Source of the DNA: an uncultured Clostridia bacterium
GTDB taxonomy: Bacteria > Bacillota > Clostridia > Peptostreptococcales > Anaerovoracaceae
NCBI GenBank assembly: GCA_938045615.1
Contig: CALIBC010000179.1
Coordinates: 1 to 64,000, forward strand
Length of the DNA: 64,000 bases
Direction: 5' to 3'
The stretch's first letter is position 1, and each line of letters opens with the position of its first letter. A program made the position numbers and the translations under genes. Shown here piece after piece: positions 24,792-32,826 of the stretch. The notes beneath the pieces were generated by a model, which made no database searches, was not told where the DNA came from, and saw only the letters and a list, made by a program, of their open reading frames with translations.

Positions 24792-25676
24792 ATGATAAAG
24801 AGCATGACCGGATATGGTCGGGGTGAATATGCAGGTGAGCACCGGAATGTCACGACGGAAATAAAGTCCGTAAATCACAGACACTGCGATGTAACCGTAA
24901 GGATAGACAGAACGTATTCATTCATGGAAGATAATATAAGAAAAACCGTAAAAAACTTCATCAAGCGGGGAAAGGTGGAGGTCTATGTGACAGTGGAATG
25001 TATTTCCGGAGTAGATGTCACGATAGAGCTTAACAGACCCGTGACCGAACAATACATTGAAGTCCTGACGCAGCTTCAGAATGATTATGATCTTGACGGA
25101 GAGGTGGATCTTGCTTTGATAGCCGGTTACCCGGATGTTCTGAAGAAGACGGCGGTTGCCGAAGACCGGGATGAAGTTTCACGGTCTATTTCATCTTCGC
25201 TGATGGAGGCACTTGAAAATCTTGACAGAATGCGTCGCATTGAGGGGGAAAAGTTGGCTGAAGAGCTGCTGGAGCAGGGAGAGAGTATCCTTGAATTTAC
25301 GCAGAAGATCGAAGCAAAAGCCCAAACCGTTCCCAAAGACTACGCTCAGAGGCTGAAAAAAAGAATCAGGGAAATGATTGGCGACAGTGCGACCGTTTCC
25401 GAGGAGAGAATTTTGGCAGAAACCGCGCTGTTTGCCGATAAGTGTAGCATAGACGAAGAGATTGTAAGATTGAGAAGCCACGTTCATCAGTTGAATCGCA
25501 TAATATTTTCAGGCGGTGAGGCGGATGGGAAAAAGTTGGATTTCCTGCTTCAGGAGATGAACAGAGAAGCAAATACCATGGGTGCCAAGGCCAACGATAT
25601 AGAGATAACGGAAAATGTTCTGCTAATAAAATCGGAGATAGAGAAAATCCGCGAGCAGGCGCAGAATATACAGTAG
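24792..25676 (+). CDS. yicC: YicC family endoribonuclease
   Basis: A 294-residue YicC/YloC protein, reported as an endoribonuclease acting on small RNAs and mRNA. It has the family opening MIKSMTGYGRGE, the SVNHRHCDV segment, and the conserved C-terminal helix with EMNREANTMGAKA. The ATG at 24792 gives the exact family N-terminus. It is the first gene of yicC-gmk-rpoZ, the classic Firmicutes order, but the small remA (DUF370) gene often found between yicC and gmk is absent. TATAAT at 24727-24732 may be the promoter -10 box. Confidence 0.92.
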   Translation: MIKSMTGYGRGEYAGEHRNVTTEIKSVNHRHCDVTVRIDRTYSFMEDNIRKTVKNFIKRGKVEVYVTVECISGVDVTIELNRPVTEQYIEVLTQLQNDYDLDGEVDLALIAGYPDVLKKTAVAEDRDEVSRSISSSLMEALENLDRMRRIEGEKLAEELLEQGESILEFTQKIEAKAQTVPKDYAQRLKKRIREMIGDSATVSEERILAETALFADKCSIDEEIVRLRSHVHQLNRIIFSGGEADGKKLDFLLQEMNREANTMGAKANDIEITENVLLIKSEIEKIREQAQNIQ

Positions 25677-25755
25677 TGTGGAGAGCAAACGGGCTGTGCG
25701 GTCATAGGACTGATTGCGGTAAAGACGCGGCATATAAGTGGTGTGGAGAAAGATA

Positions 25756-26394
25756 ATGGCAAATTCAAACAACCGGCGTTCGGGAAAACTCTTTATAGTG
25801 TCGGGACCCTCCGGCGCGGGCAAGGGAACGATCTGCAAACGTCTGATAGAAGAAAGCGATGCGGAAAGGATAGAACTCTCCGTATCCATGACGACGAGAA
25901 AGGCGAGAATCGGCGAAGAGGAAGGCAAGAACTATTATTTTGTGAGCCGAGACAAGTTTATCGCGGAGATTGAAAAATCCGGTTTTCTCGAATATGCGCA
26001 GGTATACGGGAATTTTTACGGAACCCCCAAGGCAAAGGTTTTGCAGAAATTGTCGGAAGGCGTGGATGTGATTCTTGAGATAGACATACAAGGAGCAATG
26101 AAAGTAAAGAAAGCCTACACGGAGGGGATCTTCATTTTTATTTTGCCTCCGTCGATGTCTGTTTTACGAAAGCGTCTGACCGGCAGGGGAACCGACAGTC
26201 TTGAAACAATCGATATGCGCCTTTCGCACACGTTGGAAGAGCTGTCGTACATAGAGGAATACGATTATGTGGTCGTAAACGGTGAGTTGCAGGAGGCGGT
26301 GGATCGTGTGAAAGCGATCGTTACGGCGGAGCATTCGAGAGTTACGGAGAGCATAAAACAGATTTTATTGGATAGTTACAAGGAGGGAAAGTAA
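25756..26394 (+). CDS. gmk: Guanylate kinase
   Basis: Converts GMP to GDP with ATP. The 212-residue protein has the P-loop SGPSGAGKGT, the SMTTRKAR and EEGKNYYFVS segments that bind GMP, and the EIDIQGA motif. Length is normal. ATG 25756 follows TGGAGAAAG. It lies 79 bases after yicC and directly abuts rpoZ, whose ATG follows its stop with no gap. Confidence 0.96.
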   Translation: MANSNNRRSGKLFIVSGPSGAGKGTICKRLIEESDAERIELSVSMTTRKARIGEEEGKNYYFVSRDKFIAEIEKSGFLEYAQVYGNFYGTPKAKVLQKLSEGVDVILEIDIQGAMKVKKAYTEGIFIFILPPSMSVLRKRLTGRGTDSLETIDMRLSHTLEELSYIEEYDYVVVNGELQEAVDRVKAIVTAEHSRVTESIKQILLDSYKEGK

Positions 26395-26658
26395 ATGTTA
26401 TATCCATCGATAAACAAGATAAGAAAAAAAGTGGACAGCAGATACACGCTGGTTATATTGGCGGCGCAGAGGGCAAGGGATCTGGTCGATGGAAAACCTG
26501 TGCTTACGGAAAGTGAAACGGAGAGACCGGTTTCAATAGCTGCAAATGAGATAGCGGAAGAATTGATAATGCCGAAGAGTGAAATGGAAGAAGCGGAAGA
26601 AACAGGAGAAGTGGAGGATACAGAAGAGAAGACAATGCAAGAGGATATCTTTGACTGA
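26395..26658 (+). CDS. rpoZ: RNA polymerase omega subunit
   Basis: An 87-residue omega subunit that helps assemble RNA polymerase. The N-terminal MLYPSINKIRKKVDSRYTLV and AAQRARDLV segments are typical, including the R-A-R region that packs on the beta' subunit. The C-terminus is a long acidic tail (many Glu). ATG follows the gmk stop directly, with AAGGAGGG inside the end of gmk, so translation is coupled. Confidence 0.93.
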   Translation: MLYPSINKIRKKVDSRYTLVILAAQRARDLVDGKPVLTESETERPVSIAANEIAEELIMPKSEMEEAEETGEVEDTEEKTMQEDIFD

Positions 26659-26849
26659 TTGAGTATGTCAAAGTTCGCACAATAGGTTCCGAAAATCGAA
26701 AAACAACTTCAAAAGTCGAATATAGTTTTCAATGGTTGATTAGTGTCGCATTATAACTGTGGCGCTCGTGCAAAAACGCATTTATTATGAATTTACTATC
26801 ATTTCGCGGTGCACAGGTGGCTTAAGGATAATACGAGGAGGAAGTTGTT

Positions 26850-27185
26850 ATGAAGATCGATTATATACCGGTTATAACCAGAGAATATTCGAGAAAAGTA
26901 AGCCTGAATGACATTATAATGATAGGAAGGAACAACCGAATTATAAACATAATGTCGGAGAAAGGGAATTTTTCCTATTATGAAAGTATGGACAACGTCT
27001 GTAAGCATTTGAATTCGCATTTTTGCAGATGCATGAAGGGGTGTGTCATCAATCTCGACAAAGTAGATTGGATGGGCAGATACGAAGTTCACTTTTCCAA
27101 CGGTAAGCGGCTCATGCTTGCGCGCGACGCATTTACGCGTGCCAAGAAAGCGTACAATGAATATCTGAAAACCGAGGAACTGTAA
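26850..27185 (+). CDS. Stand-alone LytTR DNA-binding protein
   Basis: A 111-residue protein that is almost entirely a LytTR domain: beta-strand pattern with the YESMDNVCKHL segment, FCRCMKGCVINLDKVD and the GRYEVHFSNGKRLML strand pair. There is no receiver or membrane domain, so its input is unknown. GAGGAGG precedes the ATG. It sits alone between rpoZ and rpsB, 191 bases after rpoZ. LytTR proteins of this size can act as simple transcription regulators, often of competence, bacteriocin or surface genes. Confidence 0.85.
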   Translation: MKIDYIPVITREYSRKVSLNDIIMIGRNNRIINIMSEKGNFSYYESMDNVCKHLNSHFCRCMKGCVINLDKVDWMGRYEVHFSNGKRLMLARDAFTRAKKAYNEYLKTEEL

Positions 27186-27242
27186 CACGGTAACCACCGC
27201 TCGCGAATACACATGGGATCGCAAAATACTTTGTGATCCCTA

Positions 27243-27271
27243 TTGAATTGTATCGAAAAATTTTATATAAT
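27243..27271 (+). promoter_or_regulatory. Promoter of rpsB-tsf
   Basis: TTGAAT (27243-27248), a 17-base spacer and TATAAT (27266-27271). The leader of about 130 bases before rpsB contains a 7-bp hairpin, CCGATGT (27332-27338) with ACATCGG (27352-27358), which could take part in ribosomal protein autoregulation. Confidence 0.65.
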
Positions 27272-27410
27272 ACATGATGTTCGCACTGAAAGCGAAAAAT
27301 CAATTATCACACTCGGTTGTGGCAGTGGGTGCCGATGTACATGCCAAAAAAACATCGGTTGGATGCTTATGAGTATCGAGTGGGTGAGTAAAACCGGGAG
27401 GAAAAACAAA

Positions 27411-28265
27411 ATGGCAGTAATTTCGATGAAACAATTGTTGGAAGCAGGTGTTCACTTCGGACACCAGACCAGGAGATGGAACCCTAAGATGGCTCCATAC
27501 ATTTTTACGGAGAGAAACGGAATCTATATAATAGATCTGCAGAAAACCGTGAAAAAGATAGAGGAAGCATATGCTTTCATGAAAGAGGTCGGTGAGTCGG
27601 GCAAACCGATACTTTTTGTCGGGACAAAAAAACAGGCGCAGAACGCAATAGTGGAAGAAGCAAAAAGATGTGGGCAGTTTTTCGTGAGCCAAAGATGGCT
27701 GGGTGGAATGCTGACAAACTACCGCACTATCAGTGACAGGATCAAAAGATTGTCGGAGATAGAAGCGATGGAAGAAGACGGAACGTTTGAGAAACTTTCC
27801 AAGAAGGAAGTGATCAAGCTTCGTCAGGAATACGATAAACTTGAGAGATTCCTGGGCGGTATACGTGAGATGAAAGGTATGCCGGGAGCTTTGTTCATAG
27901 TGGACCCCAAGAAAGAAAAGATCGCAGTCAAGGAAGCGCGTATTCTCAATATCCCTATCGTGGGAATTGTGGACACAAACTGTGATCCGGACGATGTCGA
28001 TTATGTGATACCGGCCAACGACGATGCAATCAGAGCCGTTAAGCTCATAACCGCAAAGATGGCGGATGCTGTAATAGAAGCAAATCAGGGAGAAAGCTTT
28101 GATGAAGGCACGGAGGACGAATCCGCAGACGGGCGTTTGGATGATGCTGCGGTCGATGTTCAAGAATCCGAAGATGCGGGAACTTCCGGCGAAGATGCGG
28201 ATGTTGAAGCCTCGGATACGGAAAATGAGGAAAAAGCGGCTGAAGATGCCGTAGATGCTGAATAA
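27411..28265 (+). CDS. rpsB: 30S ribosomal protein S2
   Basis: A 284-residue S2 protein of the small ribosomal subunit. It has the signature MKQLLEAGVHFGHQTRRWNP, the SQRWLGGMLTN motif and the PGALFIVDP and VDTNCDPD segments. It carries a long acidic C-terminal extension of about 50 residues (Glu, Asp, Ala), more than the usual length of about 235-250. ATG 27411 was chosen from the family N-terminus and GGGAGG upstream. It is followed by tsf after 36 bases in the usual order. Confidence 0.96.
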   Translation: MAVISMKQLLEAGVHFGHQTRRWNPKMAPYIFTERNGIYIIDLQKTVKKIEEAYAFMKEVGESGKPILFVGTKKQAQNAIVEEAKRCGQFFVSQRWLGGMLTNYRTISDRIKRLSEIEAMEEDGTFEKLSKKEVIKLRQEYDKLERFLGGIREMKGMPGALFIVDPKKEKIAVKEARILNIPIVGIVDTNCDPDDVDYVIPANDDAIRAVKLITAKMADAVIEANQGESFDEGTEDESADGRLDDAAVDVQESEDAGTSGEDADVEASDTENEEKAAEDAVDAE

Positions 28266-28301
28266 CTTACTGGAGTTAAAATAATTTTGGAGGAATAAAA
28301 G

Positions 28302-29216
28302 ATGGCAGTAACTGCTAAACTTGTAAAGGAATTAAGAGAGAAAACCGGCGCCGGCATGATGGATTGCAAGAAGGCGCTGGTGGAGACCGACGGAGATATA
28401 GATAAGGCGATAGATGTTCTGAGGGAAAAGGGATTGTCGAAAGCGGCAAAGAAGGCCGACAGGATCGCCGCAGAGGGTCTTGTGAGACTCAGTTTTTCGG
28501 AAGATCATCACAAAGCGGCTATAGTGGAGGTCAATTCCGAGACCGACTTTGTCGCAAAGAACCCTGAGTTTATAGAATTTGTTGAGACTCTGGCGGGAAT
28601 GGCTCTGGAAAGTGACAGCAATGCACCGGAGGCGTTTATGGAATTGCCGTATCCGGGAGAGGGAACGGTAAGAGATGCGCTGACAGCCAAGATCAGCAAG
28701 ATCGGTGAGAATATGACCATAAGGAGGATTCGCACAGTGAATACTCCCGGCACGGTGTATACGGGATATCTTCACGGCGGCGGAAATATCGGCGTAATTG
28801 TCGGAATCAAGACGGATGCCTCTGCGGCTGAGATCGAGACGACAGGAAAGGATGTAGCGATGCAGGTTGCGTCCATGAATCCCCGCTTTGTTGATGAAAG
28901 CGAAGTGGATCATGACTGGCTCGAAGGCGAGAAAGAGATCGCAAGGCAGCAGCTTTTGAACGAGGGAAAACCTGAAAAGCTTCTGGACAAGATTATTCCG
29001 GGAAAGGTCAAGGCAATACTTAAAGAAGTGTGTCTGGTGGATCAGAAATTCGTGAAAAATGCCGACCAAACCGTGGCTGAATACGTTGCCGAGGCTGCAA
29101 AGGCTTTGGGCAAGGAAATGACCGTTACGGAAATGCTTCGTTGCGAAGTCGGAGAAGGAATCGAGAAAAAAGAAGAGAATTTTGCGGCGGAAGTTGCGGC
29201 TCAGATGAATAAATAA
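28302..29216 (+). CDS. tsf: Elongation factor Ts
   Basis: Nucleotide exchange factor that recycles EF-Tu from GDP to GTP form. The 304-residue protein has the N-terminal LREKTGAGMMDCKKAL motif, the VNSETDFVAKN segment that contacts EF-Tu, and YLHGGGNIGVIV. Length is normal. TTGGAGGA precedes the ATG. Second gene of the rpsB-tsf operon, which ends at the terminator 29288-29331. Confidence 0.96.
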   Translation: MAVTAKLVKELREKTGAGMMDCKKALVETDGDIDKAIDVLREKGLSKAAKKADRIAAEGLVRLSFSEDHHKAAIVEVNSETDFVAKNPEFIEFVETLAGMALESDSNAPEAFMELPYPGEGTVRDALTAKISKIGENMTIRRIRTVNTPGTVYTGYLHGGGNIGVIVGIKTDASAAEIETTGKDVAMQVASMNPRFVDESEVDHDWLEGEKEIARQQLLNEGKPEKLLDKIIPGKVKAILKEVCLVDQKFVKNADQTVAEYVAEAAKALGKEMTVTEMLRCEVGEGIEKKEENFAAEVAAQMNK

Positions 29217-29287
29217 GGCATCGTAAACAATGACGTTGATGCAAGCGGATTATGAGATCCGCAAAGCGTTTTAGCCATTTAACATGT

Positions 29288-29331
29288 GACACCCTCGGGG
29301 CAGTCGATCTGCTTCCGCAGGGTGTCTTTTT
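29288..29331 (+). terminator. Terminator of rpsB-tsf
   Basis: GACACCCT (29288-29295) pairs with AGGGTGTC (29319-29326), followed by five T. Confidence 0.85.
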
Positions 29332-29346
29332 CAAAGGATTGCGTGT

Positions 29347-30945
29347 ATGAAAAAATTCAGATACAGAATTTCACAGATAAAATTGACTCCCGATGAGAGA
29401 ATGGACGATATTGCGGAAAAGATACGCAGAAAGTGTCGCAGGAAAGGCAATGTGCCGGTTCATGATTTGAAAATTGTCAGACATTCCATAGATGCAAGGC
29501 ATAAGGATCGGGTATTCCACGTGTATACGGTTGATTTTTCGACCGATGTAAAATTGGATCTGCCGGAGGCAGAGGAATATTCATACAAGCTACCTGAATC
29601 GGGAAATGAGGATATGTTCACACGACCTGTGATAGTGGGTTTTGGCCCTTGCGGAATGTTCTGCGCTTTGATCCTTGCCGAAGCGGGGTACCGCCCCATA
29701 GTGATAGAGCGCGGTTCAAATGTGGAGCGGAGAGTGAGCAAGGTGCATGCATTTCGCAAATACGGCGTGCTCGACCCGGAATGCAATGTGCAATTTGGGG
29801 AAGGCGGAGCGGGAACATTCTCGGACGGCAAGCTGACATCGGGAATCAAGGGGACTTTGAAAAGAAAAGTTCTGGAAACCTTGGTGGAAGCGGGAGCCTG
29901 TGCGGACATACTTTATGAGCAGAAGCCGCACATAGGAACCGATGTCTTAAGACGTGTGGTGAGGAATATACGCCTGCGCATAGAGCAATTGGGCGGAACG
30001 GTTTTGTTTGACAGCAAGGTGGAAAGAATCATATGCAAAAGCGGCAAACTGCATGCCGTCAAGATGAAAACGGGTTTCACAAATGGTCGAAAAGCGGATG
30101 ATGAAGCACTTGAGATATACGAAAAAAGCCGGATGCAAGATGGGACGGAATATGTGATAAAGAGCGAAGCGGCGGTTTTTGCCACGGGGCACAGTGCGCG
30201 TGAGACATTCGCAATGCTAAAAGAGGTGGGCGTTGAGATGCAGGCCAAACCGTTTTCGATCGGGGTGAGAATAGAACATCCGCAGAAACTTGTGGATGAG
30301 GCTCAATACGGTCGACACGACCTGCCGCCCGCGACATATAATTTGGTTCATCACTGCAAAGACGGAAGAGGTGTATACACTTTTTGCATGTGTCCGGGGG
30401 GAGTGGTGATATCGGCAGGATCGGAAGAAGGCGGCATAGTCACCAATGGCATGAGTTACAGCAAAAGAAACGGGAAAATGGCAAACAGCGGCCTTTTGGT
30501 CGATGTGCGCACAAGTGATTTTGGAAGCGGCGATGTGCTTGCGGGCATAGAATTTCAGCGTAAATATGAAAGACTTGCATTTGAAAACAGCTCCGGAGGA
30601 TATATGCCACCGAAAGCTACGTGGAAAGAAGTGAGGGAGCGAAGCGCAAGCGGTATGAAGATCATAAACTGCCTTCCTGAATTTGCAATAAACGATATCC
30701 TCGAGGCCATGCCGTTTTTTGGCAGAAAATTGAAAGGTTTTGACAGCGACGAGAGCATAATTCGCGCAGTGGAAACAAGGAGCTCTTCGCCCGTACGGAT
30801 ATTGCGAGGTAAAGATCTTGAAAGCAGTGTGCGGGGACTTTTCCCGGGAGGGGAAGGTGCTGGACATGCCGGAGGGATCATGAGCTCGGCGGTGGACGGA
30901 ATTAGGATCGCGGAAAAAATAATAAAAAAATACCGCAGGCCTTAA
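29347..30945 (+). CDS. COG2509-type FAD-dependent dehydrogenase
   Basis: A 532-residue flavoprotein of the uncharacterised NAD(FAD)-utilising dehydrogenase group. Residues 1-85 form the group's typical N-terminal domain. The FAD-binding VGFGPCGMFCALILAEAG motif follows (about residues 97-114), then the FGEGGAGTFSDGKL segment and a C-terminal PGGEGAGHAGGI flavin contact. Cytoplasmic, no membrane segment. AAAGGA precedes ATG 29347. Its stop overlaps the end of the convergent gpmI by 4 bases. The reaction is not known. Confidence 0.85.
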   Translation: MKKFRYRISQIKLTPDERMDDIAEKIRRKCRRKGNVPVHDLKIVRHSIDARHKDRVFHVYTVDFSTDVKLDLPEAEEYSYKLPESGNEDMFTRPVIVGFGPCGMFCALILAEAGYRPIVIERGSNVERRVSKVHAFRKYGVLDPECNVQFGEGGAGTFSDGKLTSGIKGTLKRKVLETLVEAGACADILYEQKPHIGTDVLRRVVRNIRLRIEQLGGTVLFDSKVERIICKSGKLHAVKMKTGFTNGRKADDEALEIYEKSRMQDGTEYVIKSEAAVFATGHSARETFAMLKEVGVEMQAKPFSIGVRIEHPQKLVDEAQYGRHDLPPATYNLVHHCKDGRGVYTFCMCPGGVVISAGSEEGGIVTNGMSYSKRNGKMANSGLLVDVRTSDFGSGDVLAGIEFQRKYERLAFENSSGGYMPPKATWKEVRERSASGMKIINCLPEFAINDILEAMPFFGRKLKGFDSDESIIRAVETRSSSPVRILRGKDLESSVRGLFPGGEGAGHAGGIMSSAVDGIRIAEKIIKKYRRP

Positions 30946-32519
30946 TGCGGCTGCGGTTTTTCGACAAGAACTTTGCCGGTCATTTCTTTTGGTACCGGTA
31001 GATCCATCAGAGACAGCATAGTGGGAGCTATGTCGGCGAGCTTTCCTCTTGCTATAAGTTTAAGAGGAGCGTTGGATATGTGCACGAGAGGAACCTGGTT
31101 CAAAGAGTGCGAGGTAACCACATTTCCGTCTTCATCAAGCATTACGTCGGCATTGCCGTGATCTGCGGTCAGAAGTATCTGTCCCTGTGCCTTCAGGATG
31201 GCGTCCACGATTTTAGGAACACAACTGTCAAGCGTTTCAACGGCTTTCACCGCAGCCTCGAAAACACCGGTATGCCCAACCATATCGGCATTGGCGAAGT
31301 TGAGAATTATCATATCGTAGATGTCTTTTTCTATTGCCTCTATGACCTTGGCAGTGACTTCGGGCGCACACATTTCCGGTTGCAGATCGTAAGTGGAGAC
31401 GGAAGGGGACGGCACGAGTATTCTGTCCTCTCCGGCATTGGGTTTTTCCACTCCGCCGTTAAAGAAAAACGTGACATGCGCATACTTTTCGGTTTCGGCT
31501 ATGCGTAGCTGGCGCAACCCCAAATTGGATACATACTCACCCAGAGTGTTTTTGTAGGTTTCGGGCGGATATGCGACACTCACATCCGGCATGGAAGCGT
31601 CGTATTCCGTCATGCACACGTATGTGAGATCCGAAATTGTTTTCTTCCGTTTGAATCCGGTAAAATCTTTGTCCACAAAAGCTCTTGTTATCTCGCGCGC
31701 TCTATCAGGGCGGAAATTGTACATTATTATTGAATCTCCGTCATTTACGGTGATATTGGCGCAGGATGCAGTGTTGCAGGAGGAAACCATGTTGCCGGCC
31801 GAGATTGCGGTAGGGAGAACGAATTCGTCGTTTTCACCTCTTTCGTACGCCATAAGAAGAGCCTCTTGTGCGTTGGAAGCTGTTTTTCCCACGCCGAGAG
31901 TCATCGCGTCATATGCAAGCTCTACCCTTTCCCAGCGTTTATCTCTGTCCATGGAATAGTATCTTCCCGATATTGAAGCGATATTCCCCACGCCAAGTGC
32001 ATCAATTTTTGCTTCGAGAGTCTTGATATACTGCATCGCACACCTTGGGGGCACGTCCCTGCCGTCAAGAAAGCAGTGAATCCTAACGTCGTCGATTTCG
32101 TTTTCTTTTGCGAGAGAAAGCAGAGCAAAGAGATGATCTATGTGACTGTGGACACCGCCGTCCGAGAGCAGGCCGAACAGGTGAAGGGTACCGTGTTTTC
32201 TTTTCGCCGCATTTATGGCATCGAGAAGAACCGGATTTTTCATCATGGCGCCGCTTTCAGCTTCTCTGCTTATACGGGTCAGATCCTGATAGATGATCCT
32301 ACCGGCGCCTATGTTGAGATGGCCGACCTCAGAGTTTCCCATCTGCCCGCTCGGAAGTCCCACGGCCTCCCCACAAGCATCGAGCTTTGCCATCGGGTAC
32401 TTGCTGAAGATTTTATCAAGATTGGGAGTGTTTGCTTGAGCTATGGCATTGCCATAGCTGTTTTTATTCAGCCCAAAACCGTCCATTATCAAAAGCATAA
32501 CGGGTTTTTTGGAAGTCAT
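30942..32519 (-). CDS. gpmI: 2,3-bisphosphoglycerate-independent phosphoglycerate mutase
   Basis: Interconverts 3- and 2-phosphoglycerate in glycolysis with two Mn2+ ions. The 525-residue protein shows the LLIMDGFG metal motif at the N-terminus, GQMGNSEVGHLNIGAGR with the catalytic Ser, the HSHIDHLFAL and DGRDVPP segments, and the C-terminal NFANADMVGHTG and TADHGNADV metal motifs. Length is normal. ATG 32519 follows AAGGAGA. Dependence on manganese links it loosely to the Mn-riboswitch pump at 54.6 kb. Confidence 0.96.
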   Translation of the reverse strand: MTSKKPVMLLIMDGFGLNKNSYGNAIAQANTPNLDKIFSKYPMAKLDACGEAVGLPSGQMGNSEVGHLNIGAGRIIYQDLTRISREAESGAMMKNPVLLDAINAAKRKHGTLHLFGLLSDGGVHSHIDHLFALLSLAKENEIDDVRIHCFLDGRDVPPRCAMQYIKTLEAKIDALGVGNIASISGRYYSMDRDKRWERVELAYDAMTLGVGKTASNAQEALLMAYERGENDEFVLPTAISAGNMVSSCNTASCANITVNDGDSIIMYNFRPDRAREITRAFVDKDFTGFKRKKTISDLTYVCMTEYDASMPDVSVAYPPETYKNTLGEYVSNLGLRQLRIAETEKYAHVTFFFNGGVEKPNAGEDRILVPSPSVSTYDLQPEMCAPEVTAKVIEAIEKDIYDMIILNFANADMVGHTGVFEAAVKAVETLDSCVPKIVDAILKAQGQILLTADHGNADVMLDEDGNVVTSHSLNQVPLVHISNAPLKLIARGKLADIAPTMLSLMDLPVPKEMTGKVLVEKPQPH

Positions 32520-32584
32520 GTTGTCTCCTTTCCATCGAAAAAAATTGTTCAAGTGTAAGCTATGCAAAATTCGTCGGTTCACGT

Positions 32585-32625
32585 ACCGGCTTTGGTCACG
32601 CACCGGCTTTGGTCACGCATCGGCT
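32585..32625. repeat. 17-bp tandem repeat between gpmI and addA
   Basis: ACCGGCTTTGGTCACGC occurs twice in a row (32585-32601 and 32602-32618), followed by a partial third copy starting ATCGGCTTTG. It lies in the divergent promoter region. Confidence 0.8.
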
Positions 32626-32826
32626 TTGCAAAAAATATCGGTTCAAATAATTAAAGCGCAGCCTGCGCTTTGTTTTTTCTCGCCTATTATATCATTTCCG
32701 GCGCGGCGCTTCCAGATATTTAATTCGCATGTTGCTCGCAGGTATGAAGCGGCAAAAGAATTTTGAAATCAATCACGACAAAAACATGTTATAATCAACT
32801 ATTGAGTAAAAAACGGAGGGTTCTTT

